A stretch of 64,000 nucleotides of DNA from Mycobacterium shimoidei. Its GTDB lineage: Bacteria; Actinomycetota; Actinomycetes; Mycobacteriales; Mycobacteriaceae. A program made the translations under genes and the position numbers. The stretch is from assembly GCA_002101905.1 (NCBI GenBank), contig LQPU01000033.1:1-64000 (forward strand). Direction: 5' to 3'. Of this stretch, positions 13,967-24,960 are shown one piece after another; position 1 is the first letter of the stretch, and each line of letters starts with the position of its first letter. Below the pieces are notes generated by a model. It was not told where the DNA came from. It worked only from the letters and a program-made list of their open reading frames with translations, and ran no database searches.

Positions 13967-15193
13967 ATGCTGGATTACGGAGCCTTTCCGCCGGAGTTCA
14001 ACTCCGCACGCATGTATGCCGGTGCCGGTTCAGGGCCGATGATGGCCGCGGCGTCGGCGTGGAATGCGCTTGCCGCAGAACTGAGTTCGACGGCCTCCTC
14101 CTACGAGGCGGTGATCAACGGGCTGATCAGTGAGCAGTGGCTTGGCCCCGCGTCGGCGTCGATGGCGGCCGCAGCTGCGCCCTATTTAGCGTGGATGAAC
14201 AACAGCGCCGCCGAGGCACAGAAGGCGGCCGAGCAGGCCGCCGCGGCGGCGTCCGCCTACGAGGCGGCGTTTTCGATGACGGTGCCCCCGCCGGTGGTCG
14301 CGGCCAACCGTGCCGAGTTGGCAATGTTGGTCGCCACCAATGTCTTAGGCCAGAACACGCCCGCGATCGCCGCCAACGAGGCCCAGTACGCCGAGATGTG
14401 GGCCCAGGATGCCGCCGCGATGTACGGGTACGCGGCGAACTCGGCGGTCGCCTCCCAGCTGACCCCGTTCGACTCGCCCGCCCAAACCACCAACGGCACC
14501 GGCGTTGCCGGCCAAGCCGCAGCCGTCGCTCAAGCCACCAGCGGCGCTGCCGGCAGCCAAACCCAAGTGGCACAACTGATGTCGAGTCTGCCTAACGTGC
14601 TGCAGAACATGTCGTCCCCACTTGCATCGACAGGGTTGAGCCTTGCTGCCGCCCTTGATCCGGTGCTTCCGGCTGACGCTGTGGATGTAGTCCTGAACGG
14701 CATCTCGTCGGGAGCGTCCACGGCCGCGATGTACATCCCGTCGACGTTGATCCCCAGCATGATCGGTTACTTCGCCGGCCCCGGTTTCAACGCCGAGGGC
14801 GGTGGCGTCGTCGGTGGCGGGTTGGGCGCGTTGCTCGCTCCGGGCGGGCCGCTGGGCAACCTCGGCGCGCTCGGCGGTGGTCTGGGAAGCGCCGGTGGTG
14901 GCGCCGCCGGGGCGGCATCGGCCGCATCGGCTGTCACCGGCGGCGTGGGCCAGGCGTCGCTGGTCGGCTCCTTGTCAGTGCCGCCGAGCTGGGCCGCAAC
15001 CACACCGGCCGGCTCCGCGGCGGCGGCCTTGCAGCCCGCCGGCTGGGCCGCCGCCCCGGAAAGCAACACCGTGGCGGCCATGCCCGGTGCGATGCCCGCC
15101 GGAGCGATGGGCAGCCGCGGCGGGTTCGGCATGGGTGCGCCGCGCTACGGCTTCAAGCCCACGGTGATGGGCCGGCCGGTGGTAGCGGGATAA
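13967..15193 (+). CDS. PPE family protein, SVP subgroup
   Basis: 408 aa. PPE domain in the first ~180 residues (FGAFPPE-like start YGAFPPEFNSARMY, then SEQWLGPAS with the WxG-type turn). A Gly/Ala-rich middle follows, then the SVP signature SLSVPPSW and the PPE-SVP tail ([16 protein letters not shown]). Partner of the upstream PE. Resembles PPE15/PPE18-type outer surface proteins. A strong intrinsic terminator follows, so this pair is one transcription unit. Confidence 0.92.
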   Translation: MLDYGAFPPEFNSARMYAGAGSGPMMAAASAWNALAAELSSTASSYEAVINGLISEQWLGPASASMAAAAAPYLAWMNNSAAEAQKAAEQAAAAASAYEAAFSMTVPPPVVAANRAELAMLVATNVLGQNTPAIAANEAQYAEMWAQDAAAMYGYAANSAVASQLTPFDSPAQTTNGTGVAGQAAAVAQATSGAAGSQTQVAQLMSSLPNVLQNMSSPLASTGLSLAAALDPVLPADAVDVVLNGISSGASTAAMYIPSTLIPSMIGYFAGPGFNAEGGGVVGGGLGALLAPGGPLGNLGALGGGLGSAGGGAAGAASAASAVTGGVGQASLVGSLSVPPSWAATTPAGSAAAALQPAGWAAAPESNTVAAMPGAMPAGAMGSRGGFGMGAPRYGFKPTVMGRPVVAG

Positions 15194-15207
15194 GCCCCAA
15201 CCACCAC

Positions 15208-15243
15208 GTGGCCCGCGCACCCAGGGTGTGCGGGCCACTTTTA
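15208..15243 (+). terminator. Intrinsic terminator of the first PE/PPE unit
   Basis: GTGGCCCGC (15208-15216) and GCGGGCCAC (15230-15238) form a perfect 9-bp stem, extended inside by partial pairing, followed by TTTT. Confidence 0.85.
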
Positions 15244-15259
15244 TGCATGGTGATGTCAC

Positions 15260-15406
15260 GAAACCCGTAACACAGCGTTAAAAGGCTGTGCCACACCGTT
15301 AAGAAACCGTTAGCGAATCCTCACAGCAGCAATTTTGTGCGCGAACCTTAGCCGGTGCCGCCCGACAGCCTGGCTGGCTGCCGGCCCGTTCGAGTGAGGA
15401 GAAGCT
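15260..15406 (+). promoter_or_regulatory. Upstream region shared by the two PE genes
   Basis: The region before this PE gene (GTTAAAAGG..., CCGTTAAGAAACCGTTAGCGA, AATTTTGTGCGCG) resembles the one before the first PE gene at about 13520-13590 (CCGTTAAAAAG..., GTTAACGAG, GATTTTGGGC). Both end in GTGAGGAGAAG before the ATG. This suggests duplication of the control region with the gene. Confidence 0.4.
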
Positions 15407-16192
15407 ATGTCTTTCGTGACCACGCATCCTGAGGCGTTGACGGCGGCTGCCGCCAACCTGCAGGCCGTCGGCTCTGCGGTAGCGGCCCAGAATGCGGCCG
15501 CCGCAGCGCCGACCACAGGTGTCATTCCCGCAGCCGCCGACGAGGTTTCAGCGCTGCAGGCGACCCAGTTCGCGGCGTACGGCAACCTCTATCAGCAGAT
15601 CAGCGCCCAAGCCACGGCGATCCATGAGATGTTCGTCCACACCTTGGGTCGCAGCGCCGGCTTGTACGGCGACACCGAAGCGGCCAACTCGGTGGCTGCG
15701 GCGGCCGCATCGGATGCGCCGGTCCTCAACGGCCTTACCACTCAGATCGGAAATTTCGGCTCCGCAGCCTCTGACCTGCTGCAGCTGGGAAGCTCCGGTT
15801 TCCTTGCTCCGGGTGCACTGGCCAACGGCCAAGTGCCCGGCCTCGGGCCCATGGCGGCTGGTTTAAGCCAAGCCGGCGCGGTGAGCTCCGTCGGGCCGGC
15901 GACTCCTGCCGCCACCACGGGCGCACCGGTGTTGGCCGGCGTGGGCCGGGCGTCTTCGGTGGGCCGCCTGTCGGTGCCGCCCAGTTGGGTCGCCGAAGGC
16001 GGCCCGGTTGTCAGCTCAGGTCCCCCGACCTTGACGGGCGCGGGCTGGACTACCGCCCCGCAGAGCACGTCGGTCGCAGCGATGCCGGCCGGGATGCCGG
16101 CCGCGGCCTCGGGCGGGCGCAGCGGATTTGGCTTCGGCGTACCGCGCTACGGCGTCAAGCCCACCGTCATGCCCAAATCCGCAGTCGTCTAA
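15407..16192 (+). CDS. Chimeric PE protein with a PPE-SVP C terminus
   Basis: 261 aa. Residues 1-~99 are a normal PE domain ([24 protein letters not shown] as YxxxD/E signal). After a short linker, residues ~170-261 match the C-terminal region of the neighbouring PPE-SVP proteins: [17 protein letters not shown], an AGWTTAP-type segment, and [22 protein letters not shown], nearly the end of the next PPE. There is no PPE domain. It looks like fusion or gene conversion between a PE and a PPE gene. It should still be exported with a PPE partner through the PE domain. Confidence 0.85.
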   Translation: MSFVTTHPEALTAAAANLQAVGSAVAAQNAAAAAPTTGVIPAAADEVSALQATQFAAYGNLYQQISAQATAIHEMFVHTLGRSAGLYGDTEAANSVAAAAASDAPVLNGLTTQIGNFGSAASDLLQLGSSGFLAPGALANGQVPGLGPMAAGLSQAGAVSSVGPATPAATTGAPVLAGVGRASSVGRLSVPPSWVAEGGPVVSSGPPTLTGAGWTTAPQSTSVAAMPAGMPAAASGGRSGFGFGVPRYGVKPTVMPKSAVV

Positions 16193-16235
16193 AAACGCTC
16201 AACCGAATCGGTTACCAGAGAACGGGATTGAAAAG

Positions 16236-17357
16236 ATGGACTTCGGAGCATTACCCCCGGAAATCAACTCCGCACGCATGTATGCCGGTCCCGGGGCGGG
16301 ACCGATGATGGCCGCCGCGGCGGCCTGGAACAACGTGGGCGCCGAATTGGCGATGGCCGCGGCCTCGTACCAGTCGGTGATCGCAGCGCTCACCGGCGAG
16401 CAGTGGCTGGGTCCGGCCTCAGCGGCCATGGCGGCCGCCGCCGCGCCCTACGTGGCATGGATGAACGCCACCGCCGCGGCCGCTGAGCAGGCCGCCGCCC
16501 AGGCCATGGCCTCGGCGGCGGCCTATCAGGCTGCCTTCGCTATGACGGTGCCCCCGCCGGTGATTGCCGCCAACCGCGCGCAATTAGCGATGCTGGTCGC
16601 GACCAATTTTCTCGGCCAGAACACGCCCGCGATCGCGGCGAACGAGGCCCTCTACGCCGAGATGTGGGCACAGGACGCGGCCGCGATGTACGGCTACGCC
16701 GGTGCGTCGGCGACCGCCGGCGTGCTGCAGCCCCTCAACGCCCCGGCACAAATCACAAATCCGGCGGCTGCGGCCGGCCAGGCCGCCGCGGTCTCGACCG
16801 CCGGCACCCAGTCGGGACTTTCCCAATTGGTGTCCAGCCTGCCGGGCGCGGTGCAGGGGCTGGCGTCCCCGTTGGCGGCGGGTGATGCGGCAGGGGCGCT
16901 CCAAAGCGTGATCGCCCAGGCCGGAAACATCGGGGCTTGGAACATGTTCGCCGGAATCTCGAGCGGGGTGGGTCTTGCCCACGCCCACAGTGCGGAAATG
17001 GCCGCCGATGCCATGGCTGAGGCGGAATTGCCGGTCTCAGTTGCGCAGGCTGCACCCGCAGCCGCGGTGGGCGCCAGCAACATTGGCGCGGCACCGGTGG
17101 TGGCCGCCGGTATGGGCCAGGCCTCCTCGGTCGGTGGTCTGTCGGTGCCGGCCGGTTGGTCGACAGCCACCCCGACGAGCACTGCTGGCGCGGCGTTGGC
17201 GGGCAGCGGCTGGACAGCCGCCGCAGAGGAAAGCACCGCGATGGCCGCCGTTCCGGCCGGGATGCCGCTGGGCGCCGGCCGGGGCTTGGGTGTCGGCTTC
17301 GGTGCGCCGCGCTACGGATTCAAGCCCACCGTGATGCCTAAATCGGTGGTGGTTTAA
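16236..17357 (+). CDS. PPE family protein, SVP subgroup
   Basis: 373 aa from the ATG giving [16 protein letters not shown]; the frame is open upstream but MDFGxLPPE is the canonical PPE start. PPE domain to about residue 180 (GEQWLGPAS), then SVP motif GLSVPAGW and tail [20 protein letters not shown]. It lies 43 bp after the chimeric PE and probably pairs with it for ESX-5 export. Confidence 0.92.
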   Translation: MDFGALPPEINSARMYAGPGAGPMMAAAAAWNNVGAELAMAAASYQSVIAALTGEQWLGPASAAMAAAAAPYVAWMNATAAAAEQAAAQAMASAAAYQAAFAMTVPPPVIAANRAQLAMLVATNFLGQNTPAIAANEALYAEMWAQDAAAMYGYAGASATAGVLQPLNAPAQITNPAAAAGQAAAVSTAGTQSGLSQLVSSLPGAVQGLASPLAAGDAAGALQSVIAQAGNIGAWNMFAGISSGVGLAHAHSAEMAADAMAEAELPVSVAQAAPAAAVGASNIGAAPVVAAGMGQASSVGGLSVPAGWSTATPTSTAGAALAGSGWTAAAEESTAMAAVPAGMPLGAGRGLGVGFGAPRYGFKPTVMPKSVVV

Positions 17358-17431
17358 CGAAACAAAAGTAACGACATGTCATGTGTTAGAAGCGAGCTGT
17401 TAATCGCCCGGTCCTAGCCTGTGCGCAACAG

Positions 17432-17461
17432 CCTGACAGACCCTGATAGACCCTGACAGAC
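17432..17461 (+). repeat. Triple 10-bp tandem repeat before the esx pair
   Basis: CCTGACAGAC, CCTGATAGAC, CCTGACAGAC run head to tail and end directly at the AAGGAG ribosome-binding site (17462-17467). Likely slippage expansion in the 5' leader; it could tune leader length. Confidence 0.8.
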
Positions 17462-17475
17462 AAGGAGCTACCTCG

Positions 17476-17772
17476 ATGACCACCCGTTTTATGACCGACC
17501 CGCACGCGATGCGGGACATGGCGGGCCGTTTTGACGTGCACGCTCAGACCGTTGAGGACGAGGCCCGCAAGATGTGGGCGTCCTCGATGAACATCGCCGG
17601 TGCCGGCTGGAGCGGCACGGCCCAGATGACCTCGCACGACACCATGGCCCAGATGAACACCGCGTTTCGCAACATCGTCAACATGCTGCACGGGGTGCGC
17701 GACGGGCTGATCCGCGACGCCAACAACTACGAACAGCAAGAGCAGGCCAGCCAGCAGATCCTGGGCAGCTGA
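17476..17772 (+). CDS. WXG100 protein, EsxJ/K/M-type
   Basis: 98 aa. Central W-S-G turn ([10 protein letters not shown]), helical hairpin, and YEQQE near the C terminus as the YxxxD/E export signal. Sequence style ([19 protein letters not shown]) belongs to the EsxJ/K/M/P/W group. It forms a heterodimer with the next gene's product and is secreted by a type VII system, probably ESX-5. Confidence 0.93.
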   Translation: MTTRFMTDPHAMRDMAGRFDVHAQTVEDEARKMWASSMNIAGAGWSGTAQMTSHDTMAQMNTAFRNIVNMLHGVRDGLIRDANNYEQQEQASQQILGS

Positions 17773-17792
17773 AAGACATTGGGAGAACTACG

Positions 17793-18077
17793 ATGACGAT
17801 CAATTACCAGTTCGGCGATGTCGATGCCCACGGTGCGCTGATCCGCGCCCAGGCCGCCGCCTTAGAGGCCGAACACCAGGCCATCATTCGTGATGTGCTG
17901 GCCGCCGGTGACTTCTGGGGTGGTGCCGGTTCGGTGGCCTGCCAGGAGTTCATCACCGCGTTGGGTCGCAACTTCCAGGTGATCTACGAGCAGGCCAACG
18001 CCCACGGCCAAAAGGTACAGGCCGCCGGCAACAACATGGCCAGCACCGACTCCGCCGTCGGCTCCAGCTGGGCCTAG
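17793..18077 (+). CDS. WXG100 protein, EsxN/I/L-type
   Basis: 94 aa starting MTINYQFGDVDAHGAL with the WGG turn (GDFWGGAGS), the Mtb9.9-type Esx subfamily. It lies 20 bp after its partner with GGGAGAA before the ATG. Expected to pair 1:1 with the upstream protein. Confidence 0.93.
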   Translation: MTINYQFGDVDAHGALIRAQAAALEAEHQAIIRDVLAAGDFWGGAGSVACQEFITALGRNFQVIYEQANAHGQKVQAAGNNMASTDSAVGSSWA

Positions 18078-18169
18078 TCCCGGTAGGAATCCCATCGCCG
18101 GCAGGGCACCCCGCGGGGACTCGCCTGTCCAGAGGCACCTCGGCCGAGTAGCCGGGTCGTCTCCTTCAA

Positions 18170-18341
18170 TGGTCATGTATTCCAATATTTTTCGGGAAAT
18201 GCCACACACCGAGTAAACTTATGCGATACAGGGAAACGCATATCTTGCCCGGTCCATGGCGGTCTCTTCGACCATCTACAAAATTTGAGAACGCTATGAA
18301 GTGTGTGACTGAGCGATTTGTGCCAGGGAAAATCGGGAACC
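18170..18341 (+). promoter_or_regulatory. A+T-rich region upstream of trcR
   Basis: A clearly A+T-rich segment (ATGTATTCCAATATTTTTCGG, ACAAAATTTGAGAACG) precedes the trcR start. In M. tuberculosis TrcR binds an A+T-rich site in its own promoter, so this is the likely counterpart. No gene seen between 18078 and 18341. Confidence 0.5.
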
Positions 18342-19115
18342 ATGACCGCCATGTCGAGTTACACGCGTGAACAGCGGCCGCGCCAGGCCATCTTGGGCCA
18401 GCTGCCACGGATCACCCGAGCCGACGGATCACCGATCCGGGTCCTGCTGGTCGACGACGAGCCGGCATTGACCAACCTGGTCAAGATGGCGCTGCACTAT
18501 GAAGGCTGGGTCGTCGACGTCGCGCACAACGGCCGAGAGGCCGTCACGAAGTTCGACAAAGTGGGACCCGACGTGCTCGTCCTCGACATCATGCTTCCCG
18601 ATATGGACGGGCTGCAGATTCTGCAACGCGTGCGCGAATCCGAGGCCTACACCCCCACGCTGTTCCTCACCGCCCGCGATTCGGTGATGGACCGCGTCAC
18701 CGGTTTAACCGCCGGCGCCGACGACTACATGACCAAGCCGTTCAGCCTCGAAGAGCTGGTGGCCAGGCTACGTGGGCTGCTGCGCCGCTCCAATCAGCTG
18801 GCACCTCCGGCCGAGGAGGTTCTCACGGTCGGCGGACTAATCCTGGACGGAGCCAGCCGCGAGGTGACCCGCGACGGGACACCGATACCGCTCACGTCGA
18901 CCGAGTTCGAGCTGCTCCGCTTTTTGATGCGTAACCCCCGCCGGGCGTTGACCCGCACCGAAATTCTGGATCGGGTATGGAATTACGACTTCGCCGGCCG
19001 CACCAGCATTGTCGATCTGTACATCTCCTATCTGCGGAAGAAAATTGACGCCGGCCGCAAACCCATGATTCATACCGTGCGAGGTATCGGGTACATGCTG
19101 CGACCACCGGACTAA
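18342..19115 (+). CDS. trcR: Two-component response regulator TrcR
   Basis: 257 aa OmpR/PhoB family. Receiver domain ~residues 30-145 with VLLVDDE, phosphoacceptor D82 in LVLDIMLPD, and KPF lysine; winged-helix DNA-binding domain ~160-257 (TSTEFELLRFLMRNPRRALTRTEIL...YLRKKID). The ATG at 18342 gives the length I recall for M. tuberculosis TrcR; a second in-frame ATG at 18351 is possible. The stop overlaps the trcS start by one base (TAATG). Confidence 0.92.
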   Translation: MTAMSSYTREQRPRQAILGQLPRITRADGSPIRVLLVDDEPALTNLVKMALHYEGWVVDVAHNGREAVTKFDKVGPDVLVLDIMLPDMDGLQILQRVRESEAYTPTLFLTARDSVMDRVTGLTAGADDYMTKPFSLEELVARLRGLLRRSNQLAPPAEEVLTVGGLILDGASREVTRDGTPIPLTSTEFELLRFLMRNPRRALTRTEILDRVWNYDFAGRTSIVDLYISYLRKKIDAGRKPMIHTVRGIGYMLRPPD

Positions 19116-20620
19116 TGCGACGCCGACTCGCACCATGGTGGCGGCCCCGTTCGCTACGGCGGCAGCTGGTGCTGGGCGTATCGGCGATCGTTTGTGTGGT
19201 GCTAGCCGTAATCGGCGTCGCCTCGGTGGTGAGCATGCGCGAATACGTCACAGCGATGGTCGACGCGGAGGTTTCCGAATCGCTGGACGCACTGAGTCAT
19301 TCGTTGGCCCGGTATCGCAACACCGTTGGTTCTGAAGCACCGATAGCGCAGGAGATGGTGAAATTCACCGGCCAAACACCGGGCAATCTCATCGCGGTGG
19401 TCCGCGACGGTACCGTGATCGGCTCGGCCGTGTTCTCCGAAGACGAGCCGCGAGCGGCGCCTGCCGACGTTGTGAAAGCGATCGAGACCCAGTCTTGGTC
19501 AGACGGCCCGGCGCGCACCGAAGATCTGGGTAGCTTGGGACCTCATCGGGTCAACAGCCGGGCTGACGGCGATGATCGTCTTGTGGTCGGGGTTTCGATG
19601 GACCTTGCCAATCGAGCTGTTTCGCACCGGATCGCCACTACTGCAGCACTTTTCGTGGGCGCATTGGTGGTCACCGCCGGTCTCACCATCATGGCCGTCG
19701 GCTACGCGCTGCGGCCACTGCGGCGCGTCGCGGCCACCGCAGCCGAAGTCGCCGGGATGCCGCTCATCGGTGACGAAAACCGAATCACCACCCGCGTGCA
19801 ACCAGATGACACCGACCCGGACAACGAAGTCGGCATCGTCGGGCACACCTTGAATCGCTTACTGGACAACGTCGATAGCGCCCTGGCACATCGCGCTGAG
19901 TCCGACCGCCGCATGCGCCAGTTCATCACCGACGCCAGCCACGAATTGCGCACTCCGCTGGCAGCGATTCAGGGCTACGCCGAACTCACCCGCCAGGACA
20001 GCTCGACACTGCCACCGACAACCGAGTACGCGCTCGCCCGTATCGAGTCTGAGGCAATGCGGATGACATCGCTAGTCGACGAATTGCTGCTGCTGTCTCG
20101 GCTGGGCGAGGGTCAGGATCTGGACACTGAGGACGTCGATCTTGCCGACGTTGTCAGCACTGCGGCCAACGACGCGGCGGTTGCGGCGCCGACGCATCAC
20201 TGGGTCAACGACTTGCCTGAGGAGCCGGTCTGGGTGCGGGGAGATCGCGACCGGCTGCACCAACTCGTCAGCAATCTGCTGACCAACGCCCACGTGCACA
20301 CCCCGCCGGGAGTCACGGTGACGACCGCCATTACCCGTCACGTGTCCGGTGACGACGGGCCTTACGCCGAATTGACTGTGTCCGACGACGGGCCCGACAT
20401 CGAACCCGAGCTGCTACCACACTTGTTTGACCGATTCGTGCGCGGCAACGTCTCCCGGTCGAATGGGTCAGGCAACGGCTTAGGACTGCCCATCGTCGCC
20501 TCTATCGTCAAGGCCCACAACGGCTCAGTCACCGCCGAATCCGGCAACGGCCAAACCGTGTTTCGGGTTCGATTGCCGATGATCAGCCGTGCGAACCAAA
20601 CGGTCGAGCCTAGACCATGA
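19115..20620 (+). CDS. trcS: Sensor histidine kinase TrcS
   Basis: 501 aa. N-terminal membrane helix ([22 protein letters not shown], ~18-40), extracytoplasmic domain, second helix (~175-200), HAMP, then DHp with H276 in [14 protein letters not shown], and HATPase (N box [27 protein letters not shown]). It phosphorylates TrcR. The 3' end overlaps the convergent permease gene by 11 bp. Confidence 0.92.
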   Translation: MRRRLAPWWRPRSLRRQLVLGVSAIVCVVLAVIGVASVVSMREYVTAMVDAEVSESLDALSHSLARYRNTVGSEAPIAQEMVKFTGQTPGNLIAVVRDGTVIGSAVFSEDEPRAAPADVVKAIETQSWSDGPARTEDLGSLGPHRVNSRADGDDRLVVGVSMDLANRAVSHRIATTAALFVGALVVTAGLTIMAVGYALRPLRRVAATAAEVAGMPLIGDENRITTRVQPDDTDPDNEVGIVGHTLNRLLDNVDSALAHRAESDRRMRQFITDASHELRTPLAAIQGYAELTRQDSSTLPPTTEYALARIESEAMRMTSLVDELLLLSRLGEGQDLDTEDVDLADVVSTAANDAAVAAPTHHWVNDLPEEPVWVRGDRDRLHQLVSNLLTNAHVHTPPGVTVTTAITRHVSGDDGPYAELTVSDDGPDIEPELLPHLFDRFVRGNVSRSNGSGNGLGLPIVASIVKAHNGSVTAESGNGQTVFRVRLPMISRANQTVEPRP

Positions 20621-21905
20621 GGTACCGCAGCCACAGGTAGCCCGCGCTGACCACCAGTGACATCCCGGTGACCACCGCCCCCTTGCGGGTAAACTCCCAA
20701 AACGAGATCGGATGGCCTGCGCGCTGGGCGATTCCGATTACGATGACGTTGGCGCTCGCCCCGACCGCGGTGAGGTTGCCGCCCAGATCGGTGCCCAAGG
20801 CCAAGGCCCACCACAGCACCGCGGAGTTCAAATGAGGCTGGATCGAGGAGACCAGCTCTGCGACAACCGGTGTCATCGTGGCCGCGTACGGCACATTGTT
20901 GATCACTCCACTGGCGATGAAGGACACGACGAGGATCAGCATTGTCGTTACCAGTGCATCGCCACCGGTGGCATGGGTGGCCAGGTTGGCTAATTGGCCG
21001 ATCACGCCGGTTTTCACCAAAGCGCCGACCATGATGAAAAGCCCTGCGAAGAACAGTAGCGTCTCCCACTCGACGCTTTCCAGATAGAACTCTCGCGTCA
21101 GCCCGGAAACCACGATCAGCACGCCGGCGCCGACCATCGCCACCAGCGAGGGATCGGTGTGAATCGGATTATGCGCGACGAAGCCGGCGAACACCGCCGC
21201 CAGAACCACCCCGCACTTGATCAGCAACTGGTGGTCTCTGATCGCTTCTCGTTCATTCAACGACATGACATCGTCGACCCGTTCGGCATCAACCGTGAAA
21301 GCGCCGGGAAACAGACGCGGCAGCAGCACCGCCAGGACGACGAGGAGAATGAGCACGATCGGTGTCAGGTGAGCCACAAATGCGTTGAAGCTCAAGCCGG
21401 CTCGGTCAGCGATGACGATGTTGGGTGGGTCGCCGACCAATGTGGCGGTACCGCCGATGTTGGAGGCGAACGCTTCGGCCATCAGAAACGGCACCGGGCT
21501 GATTTGCAGCCGGTCGCAAACGAGCAACGTAACCGGTGCGATCAGCAGAACCGTCGTGACGTTGTCCAGCAACGCCGATGCAATCGCGGTGACGAGCATC
21601 AGCAGGATCATGATCCGCACCGGCGAGCCTCTGGCGCGCTTGGCAGCCCAGATCGCCACGTATTCGAATACGCCGGTCTGGCGTAGCACGCTGACGATGA
21701 TCATCATGCCCAGAAGCAAAAAGATGACTTCCCAGTCGATCCCGGTCTCACGAGAGAAGAAAACCTCGTGGGAATTGACCACCGGCAGAATGACCATGCA
21801 TACGGCGCCGCCCAGGGCCACCAGGGTCTTGTTGACACGCTCGCTGGCGATCAGGGCGTAAGCGACGACGAAGATCGCGGTCGCGAGAATCGCGTAGAGA
21901 TTCAA
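20610..21905 (-). CDS. ArsB/SLC13-type integral membrane permease
   Basis: 431 aa from a TTG at 21905 that overlaps the CBS gene stop (TTGA). About 11-12 membrane segments in two repeats, with ion-transporter-type signatures [21 protein letters not shown] and [18 protein letters not shown]. This is the ArsB/NhaD/CitM superfamily, like the annotated ArsA/ArsB1 proteins of M. tuberculosis. The substrate is unknown: arsenite, a dicarboxylate or a cation are possible. The frame continues upstream, but that part overlaps the CBS gene in another frame and is not credible. It sits where kdpFABC lies in M. tuberculosis. Confidence 0.85.
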   Translation of the reverse strand: MNLYAILATAIFVVAYALIASERVNKTLVALGGAVCMVILPVVNSHEVFFSRETGIDWEVIFLLLGMMIIVSVLRQTGVFEYVAIWAAKRARGSPVRIMILLMLVTAIASALLDNVTTVLLIAPVTLLVCDRLQISPVPFLMAEAFASNIGGTATLVGDPPNIVIADRAGLSFNAFVAHLTPIVLILLVVLAVLLPRLFPGAFTVDAERVDDVMSLNEREAIRDHQLLIKCGVVLAAVFAGFVAHNPIHTDPSLVAMVGAGVLIVVSGLTREFYLESVEWETLLFFAGLFIMVGALVKTGVIGQLANLATHATGGDALVTTMLILVVSFIASGVINNVPYAATMTPVVAELVSSIQPHLNSAVLWWALALGTDLGGNLTAVGASANVIVIGIAQRAGHPISFWEFTRKGAVVTGMSLVVSAGYLWLRYLMV

Positions 21906-22345
21906 GATTTGAGCACCGCAGCCAACAGCCGTGATGCCGTGATGACGCCCTGCAGCCTGCCGTCCTTGACCACTGGGATCAGCGGGCTTCGCAGCCTTGC
22001 CATCACCGCGGCCACCTCGATGATCGTGTCGTCGAACTGGGCCGGCGGCACGTTGGTCAGATGCTCGGGCAACATGTCGCCGACAGTCTTCCCGTCCAGG
22101 CTCTCCGCCACGTGGTCGGCCATCGATTCGGAGAGCACACCTGCCAGCGACGGGTCGTCCAGCACATACTGCGGCACGATGAAACGGACCACCTGCGAGG
22201 CGGGCAGCACCGCGTAGGGACTGCCCGACGCGTCGACGACGAGGATCCCGGGCAGGCGTTGCCGGGCGAGCATGCGGACAGCCTCGACTGCGGCGGAGTC
22301 CGTGGTCAGGACCGGGAAGTCCTCGGCGATTTCGGCGGCGCGCAT
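21902..22345 (-). CDS. CBS-domain protein
   Basis: 147 aa with two CBS motifs: [27 protein letters not shown] and a second ending [23 protein letters not shown] pairs bind adenine nucleotides and often gate transporters. The stop/start overlap with the permease gene suggests coupled expression and a regulatory subunit role. Divergent from kdpD with about 70 bp between the starts. Confidence 0.85.
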   Translation of the reverse strand: MRAAEIAEDFPVLTTDSAAVEAVRMLARQRLPGILVVDASGSPYAVLPASQVVRFIVPQYVLDDPSLAGVLSESMADHVAESLDGKTVGDMLPEHLTNVPPAQFDDTIIEVAAVMARLRSPLIPVVKDGRLQGVITASRLLAAVLKS

Positions 22346-22413
22346 GCGGAGACGATACAGCTTGGCGAGCTGGACCAGGACTAACGGGCAGACCCGGCAT
22401 TGCGCCGCCGCAG

Positions 22414-24960
22414 GTGGATGATGTTGGTGTGAGTGTCGTCGAGCCCCACCGCAAGCGCGGGGAGCTGCGCATCTACCTGGGTGCGGCGCCCGGTGTCGGA
22501 AAGACGTACGCGATGCTGTCCGAGGCGCACCGGCGAGCCGAACGCGGCACCGACGTGGTGGCAGCAGCGGTCGAAACCCATGGGCGGCGCAAAGTCGCGG
22601 AGCTGTTTGACGGAATCGAGGTTGTCCCGCTCCGGGATATCGAGTATCGCGGCAGCCATTTCACCGAGCTCGACGTTCCGGCAGTTCTGGCACGCGACCC
22701 ACAAGTGGTGCTGGTCGATGACCTGGCCCATACCAACGCCCCGGGAAGCAAGAACCGCAAGCGCTGGCAGGACGTCGAGGAGCTGCTCGATGCGGGCATG
22801 ACGGTGATCTCCACGGTCAACATCGCACATCTGGAGAGTCTCAACGACGTCGTGGCCCAGATCACCGGCATCGTCCAGCAGGAGACGGTGCCGGACTCGA
22901 TCGTGCGACAGGCCGAGCAGATCGAACTCATCGATATCACGCCGGAAGCACTGCGGCGCAGGCTGTCCCATGGAAACGTCTACGCGCCGGACAGAGTCGA
23001 CGCGGCGCTGTCCAACTACTTTCGCAGCGGAAACCTCACTGCGTTGCGGGAACTCGCGCTGCTGTGGCTGGCCGACCAGGTCGACGCTGCCCTGTCGAAA
23101 TACCGGGCTGACAAGAACATCACCGATACCTGGGAAGCGCGTGAACGCGTCGCGGTGGCCGTGACCGGGGGGCCGGAATCGGAGACCTTGGTCCGGCGGG
23201 CGTCCCGGATCGCTACCAAGTCAAGCGCTGAGCTGGTCGTGGTGCATGTGCTGCGTGGCGACGGGCTGGCCGACATGTCGGAGACGCGAATCAGCGCGAT
23301 CCGTGAGCTGGCGACCAGCCTTGACGCTTCCATGCACATCGTGGCCGGCAACGACGTGGCGGCGGCGCTACTCGATTTCGCCCGCGAAATCAACGCCACT
23401 CAGCTGGTGATCGGGACCTCGCGACGCTCACGGTGGGCCCGCATCCTGGACGAAGGCATTGGCGCGCGAATTGTGCAACAGTCCGGCAAGATCGACGTGC
23501 ACATCGTCAACCACGGCGAATCCCCGCGCGGCTTTCGCGCAGCGGCGGTCTCGCGCCGCAACCGTCGCGCCGCTGCATGGCTGGCCGCGGTCGTTGTCCC
23601 ATCGGTGATCTGTGCAATCGCAGTCAACTGGCTTGATCCACATCTGCGAACCAGCGGACAAAGCGCCATCTTCTTCGTCGGTGTGCTGGCCGTGGCATTG
23701 CTGGGAGGTGTAGGCCCGGCAGTGCTTTCGGCAGTGGTGTCCAGTCTGCTGTTGAACTACTACCTGACTACTCCGCGGCACAGCTTCACCATCGCCCATC
23801 TCGACGCGGCCATCACCGAGCTGGTGCTGCTGGTCGTAGCCGTAGCGAGCGCGGTTCTGGTCGACGGCGCGGCTAAACGGGCCCGGGAAGCCGGCCGGGC
23901 ATCAAGGGAAGCGGAGTTGTTGACCCTGTTCGCGGGATCGGTGCTGGGCGGCGCCGATCTCGAGACGCTGCTCGAAAGGGTGCGCGAGACCTATTCGCAG
24001 CGGGCGGTCAGTATGTTGCGGGCAACCGACGACGTCGGCCAGGTCGTCGCCTCGGTGGGCAGTGACCCCTGCGCCACAATCGATTCCGCTGACACCGCAA
24101 TCGAGGTCGGCGACGACGAGTTTTGGATGCTGTTGGCCGGCAAAAATCTCGCCGCGCGCGACCGCAGGGTGCTTTCCGCGGTAGCCAAGCAGGCCGCGGG
24201 TCTGATCAGGCAACGCGAACTGGCCGCAGAGGCCAGCCGGGCGGAGGCGATCAGCCAGGCTGACCAACTGCGGCGGTCGTTGTTGTCGGCGGTCAGCCAC
24301 GACCTGCGCACTCCGCTGGCCGCGGCCAAGGTCGCGGTGTCAAGCCTGCGGGCCGAGGACATCGACTTTTCGCCCGACGACACCGCTGAGCTGCTGACCA
24401 CCATCGAGGAGTCCATCGATCAACTGACGGCACTGGTCGGCAATCTGCTGGATTCGTCGCGGTTGGCCGCCGGCGTCATCCGGCCCGAGCTGCGACGGGT
24501 GTATTTGGAGGAAACGGTCCAGCGCGCGCTGGTGAGTATCGGCCAGGGCGCCACCGGGTTCTTCCGTTCCGGGATCGACCGGGTCAAGGTCGACGTCGGC
24601 GCCACGGTGGTACTGGCCGACGCCGGCCTGCTCGAACGGGTGCTGGCCAACCTGATCGACAACGCGTTGCGCTATGCCCCCAACTGCGTGGTCCGCGTGA
24701 ACTCTGGACAGGTGGGCGACCGGGTCCTGATCAACGTGATCGACGAAGGGCCCGGGCTGCCGCACGGCAGCGAGAATCATCTTTTCGGGGCATTCCAGCG
24801 GATGGGCGACCACGACAACACCACCGGCGTGGGTCTGGGACTGTCGGTGGCGCAAGGTTTCGTCGAGGCGATGGGCGGCACGATCCAAGCCACCGATACC
24901 CCCGGCGGCGGACTCACCATCGTTGTCGATCTTGCTGCGGTGGAGGACCAGCACAGATGA
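22414..24960 (+). CDS. kdpD: Sensor kinase KdpD
   Basis: 848 aa. Order: KdpD domain with Walker [11 protein letters not shown] and [13 protein letters not shown] (1-~210), universal-stress-like domain (~240-365), four membrane helices (~390-500), GAF-like linker, DHp with H629 in [15 protein letters not shown], HATPase ([21 protein letters not shown]). Senses K+ limitation or turgor and acts on KdpE. A GTG at 22429 is an alternative start. In M. tuberculosis the divergent neighbour is kdpFABC; here it is the CBS-permease pair. Confidence 0.93.
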   Translation: MDDVGVSVVEPHRKRGELRIYLGAAPGVGKTYAMLSEAHRRAERGTDVVAAAVETHGRRKVAELFDGIEVVPLRDIEYRGSHFTELDVPAVLARDPQVVLVDDLAHTNAPGSKNRKRWQDVEELLDAGMTVISTVNIAHLESLNDVVAQITGIVQQETVPDSIVRQAEQIELIDITPEALRRRLSHGNVYAPDRVDAALSNYFRSGNLTALRELALLWLADQVDAALSKYRADKNITDTWEARERVAVAVTGGPESETLVRRASRIATKSSAELVVVHVLRGDGLADMSETRISAIRELATSLDASMHIVAGNDVAAALLDFAREINATQLVIGTSRRSRWARILDEGIGARIVQQSGKIDVHIVNHGESPRGFRAAAVSRRNRRAAAWLAAVVVPSVICAIAVNWLDPHLRTSGQSAIFFVGVLAVALLGGVGPAVLSAVVSSLLLNYYLTTPRHSFTIAHLDAAITELVLLVVAVASAVLVDGAAKRAREAGRASREAELLTLFAGSVLGGADLETLLERVRETYSQRAVSMLRATDDVGQVVASVGSDPCATIDSADTAIEVGDDEFWMLLAGKNLAARDRRVLSAVAKQAAGLIRQRELAAEASRAEAISQADQLRRSLLSAVSHDLRTPLAAAKVAVSSLRAEDIDFSPDDTAELLTTIEESIDQLTALVGNLLDSSRLAAGVIRPELRRVYLEETVQRALVSIGQGATGFFRSGIDRVKVDVGATVVLADAGLLERVLANLIDNALRYAPNCVVRVNSGQVGDRVLINVIDEGPGLPHGSENHLFGAFQRMGDHDNTTGVGLGLSVAQGFVEAMGGTIQATDTPGGGLTIVVDLAAVEDQHR

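Noticed and set aside
21906..22472. Upstream extension of the permease frame
   Set aside because: It overlaps the CBS gene in another frame, is not membrane-like, and the TTGA junction explains the start.
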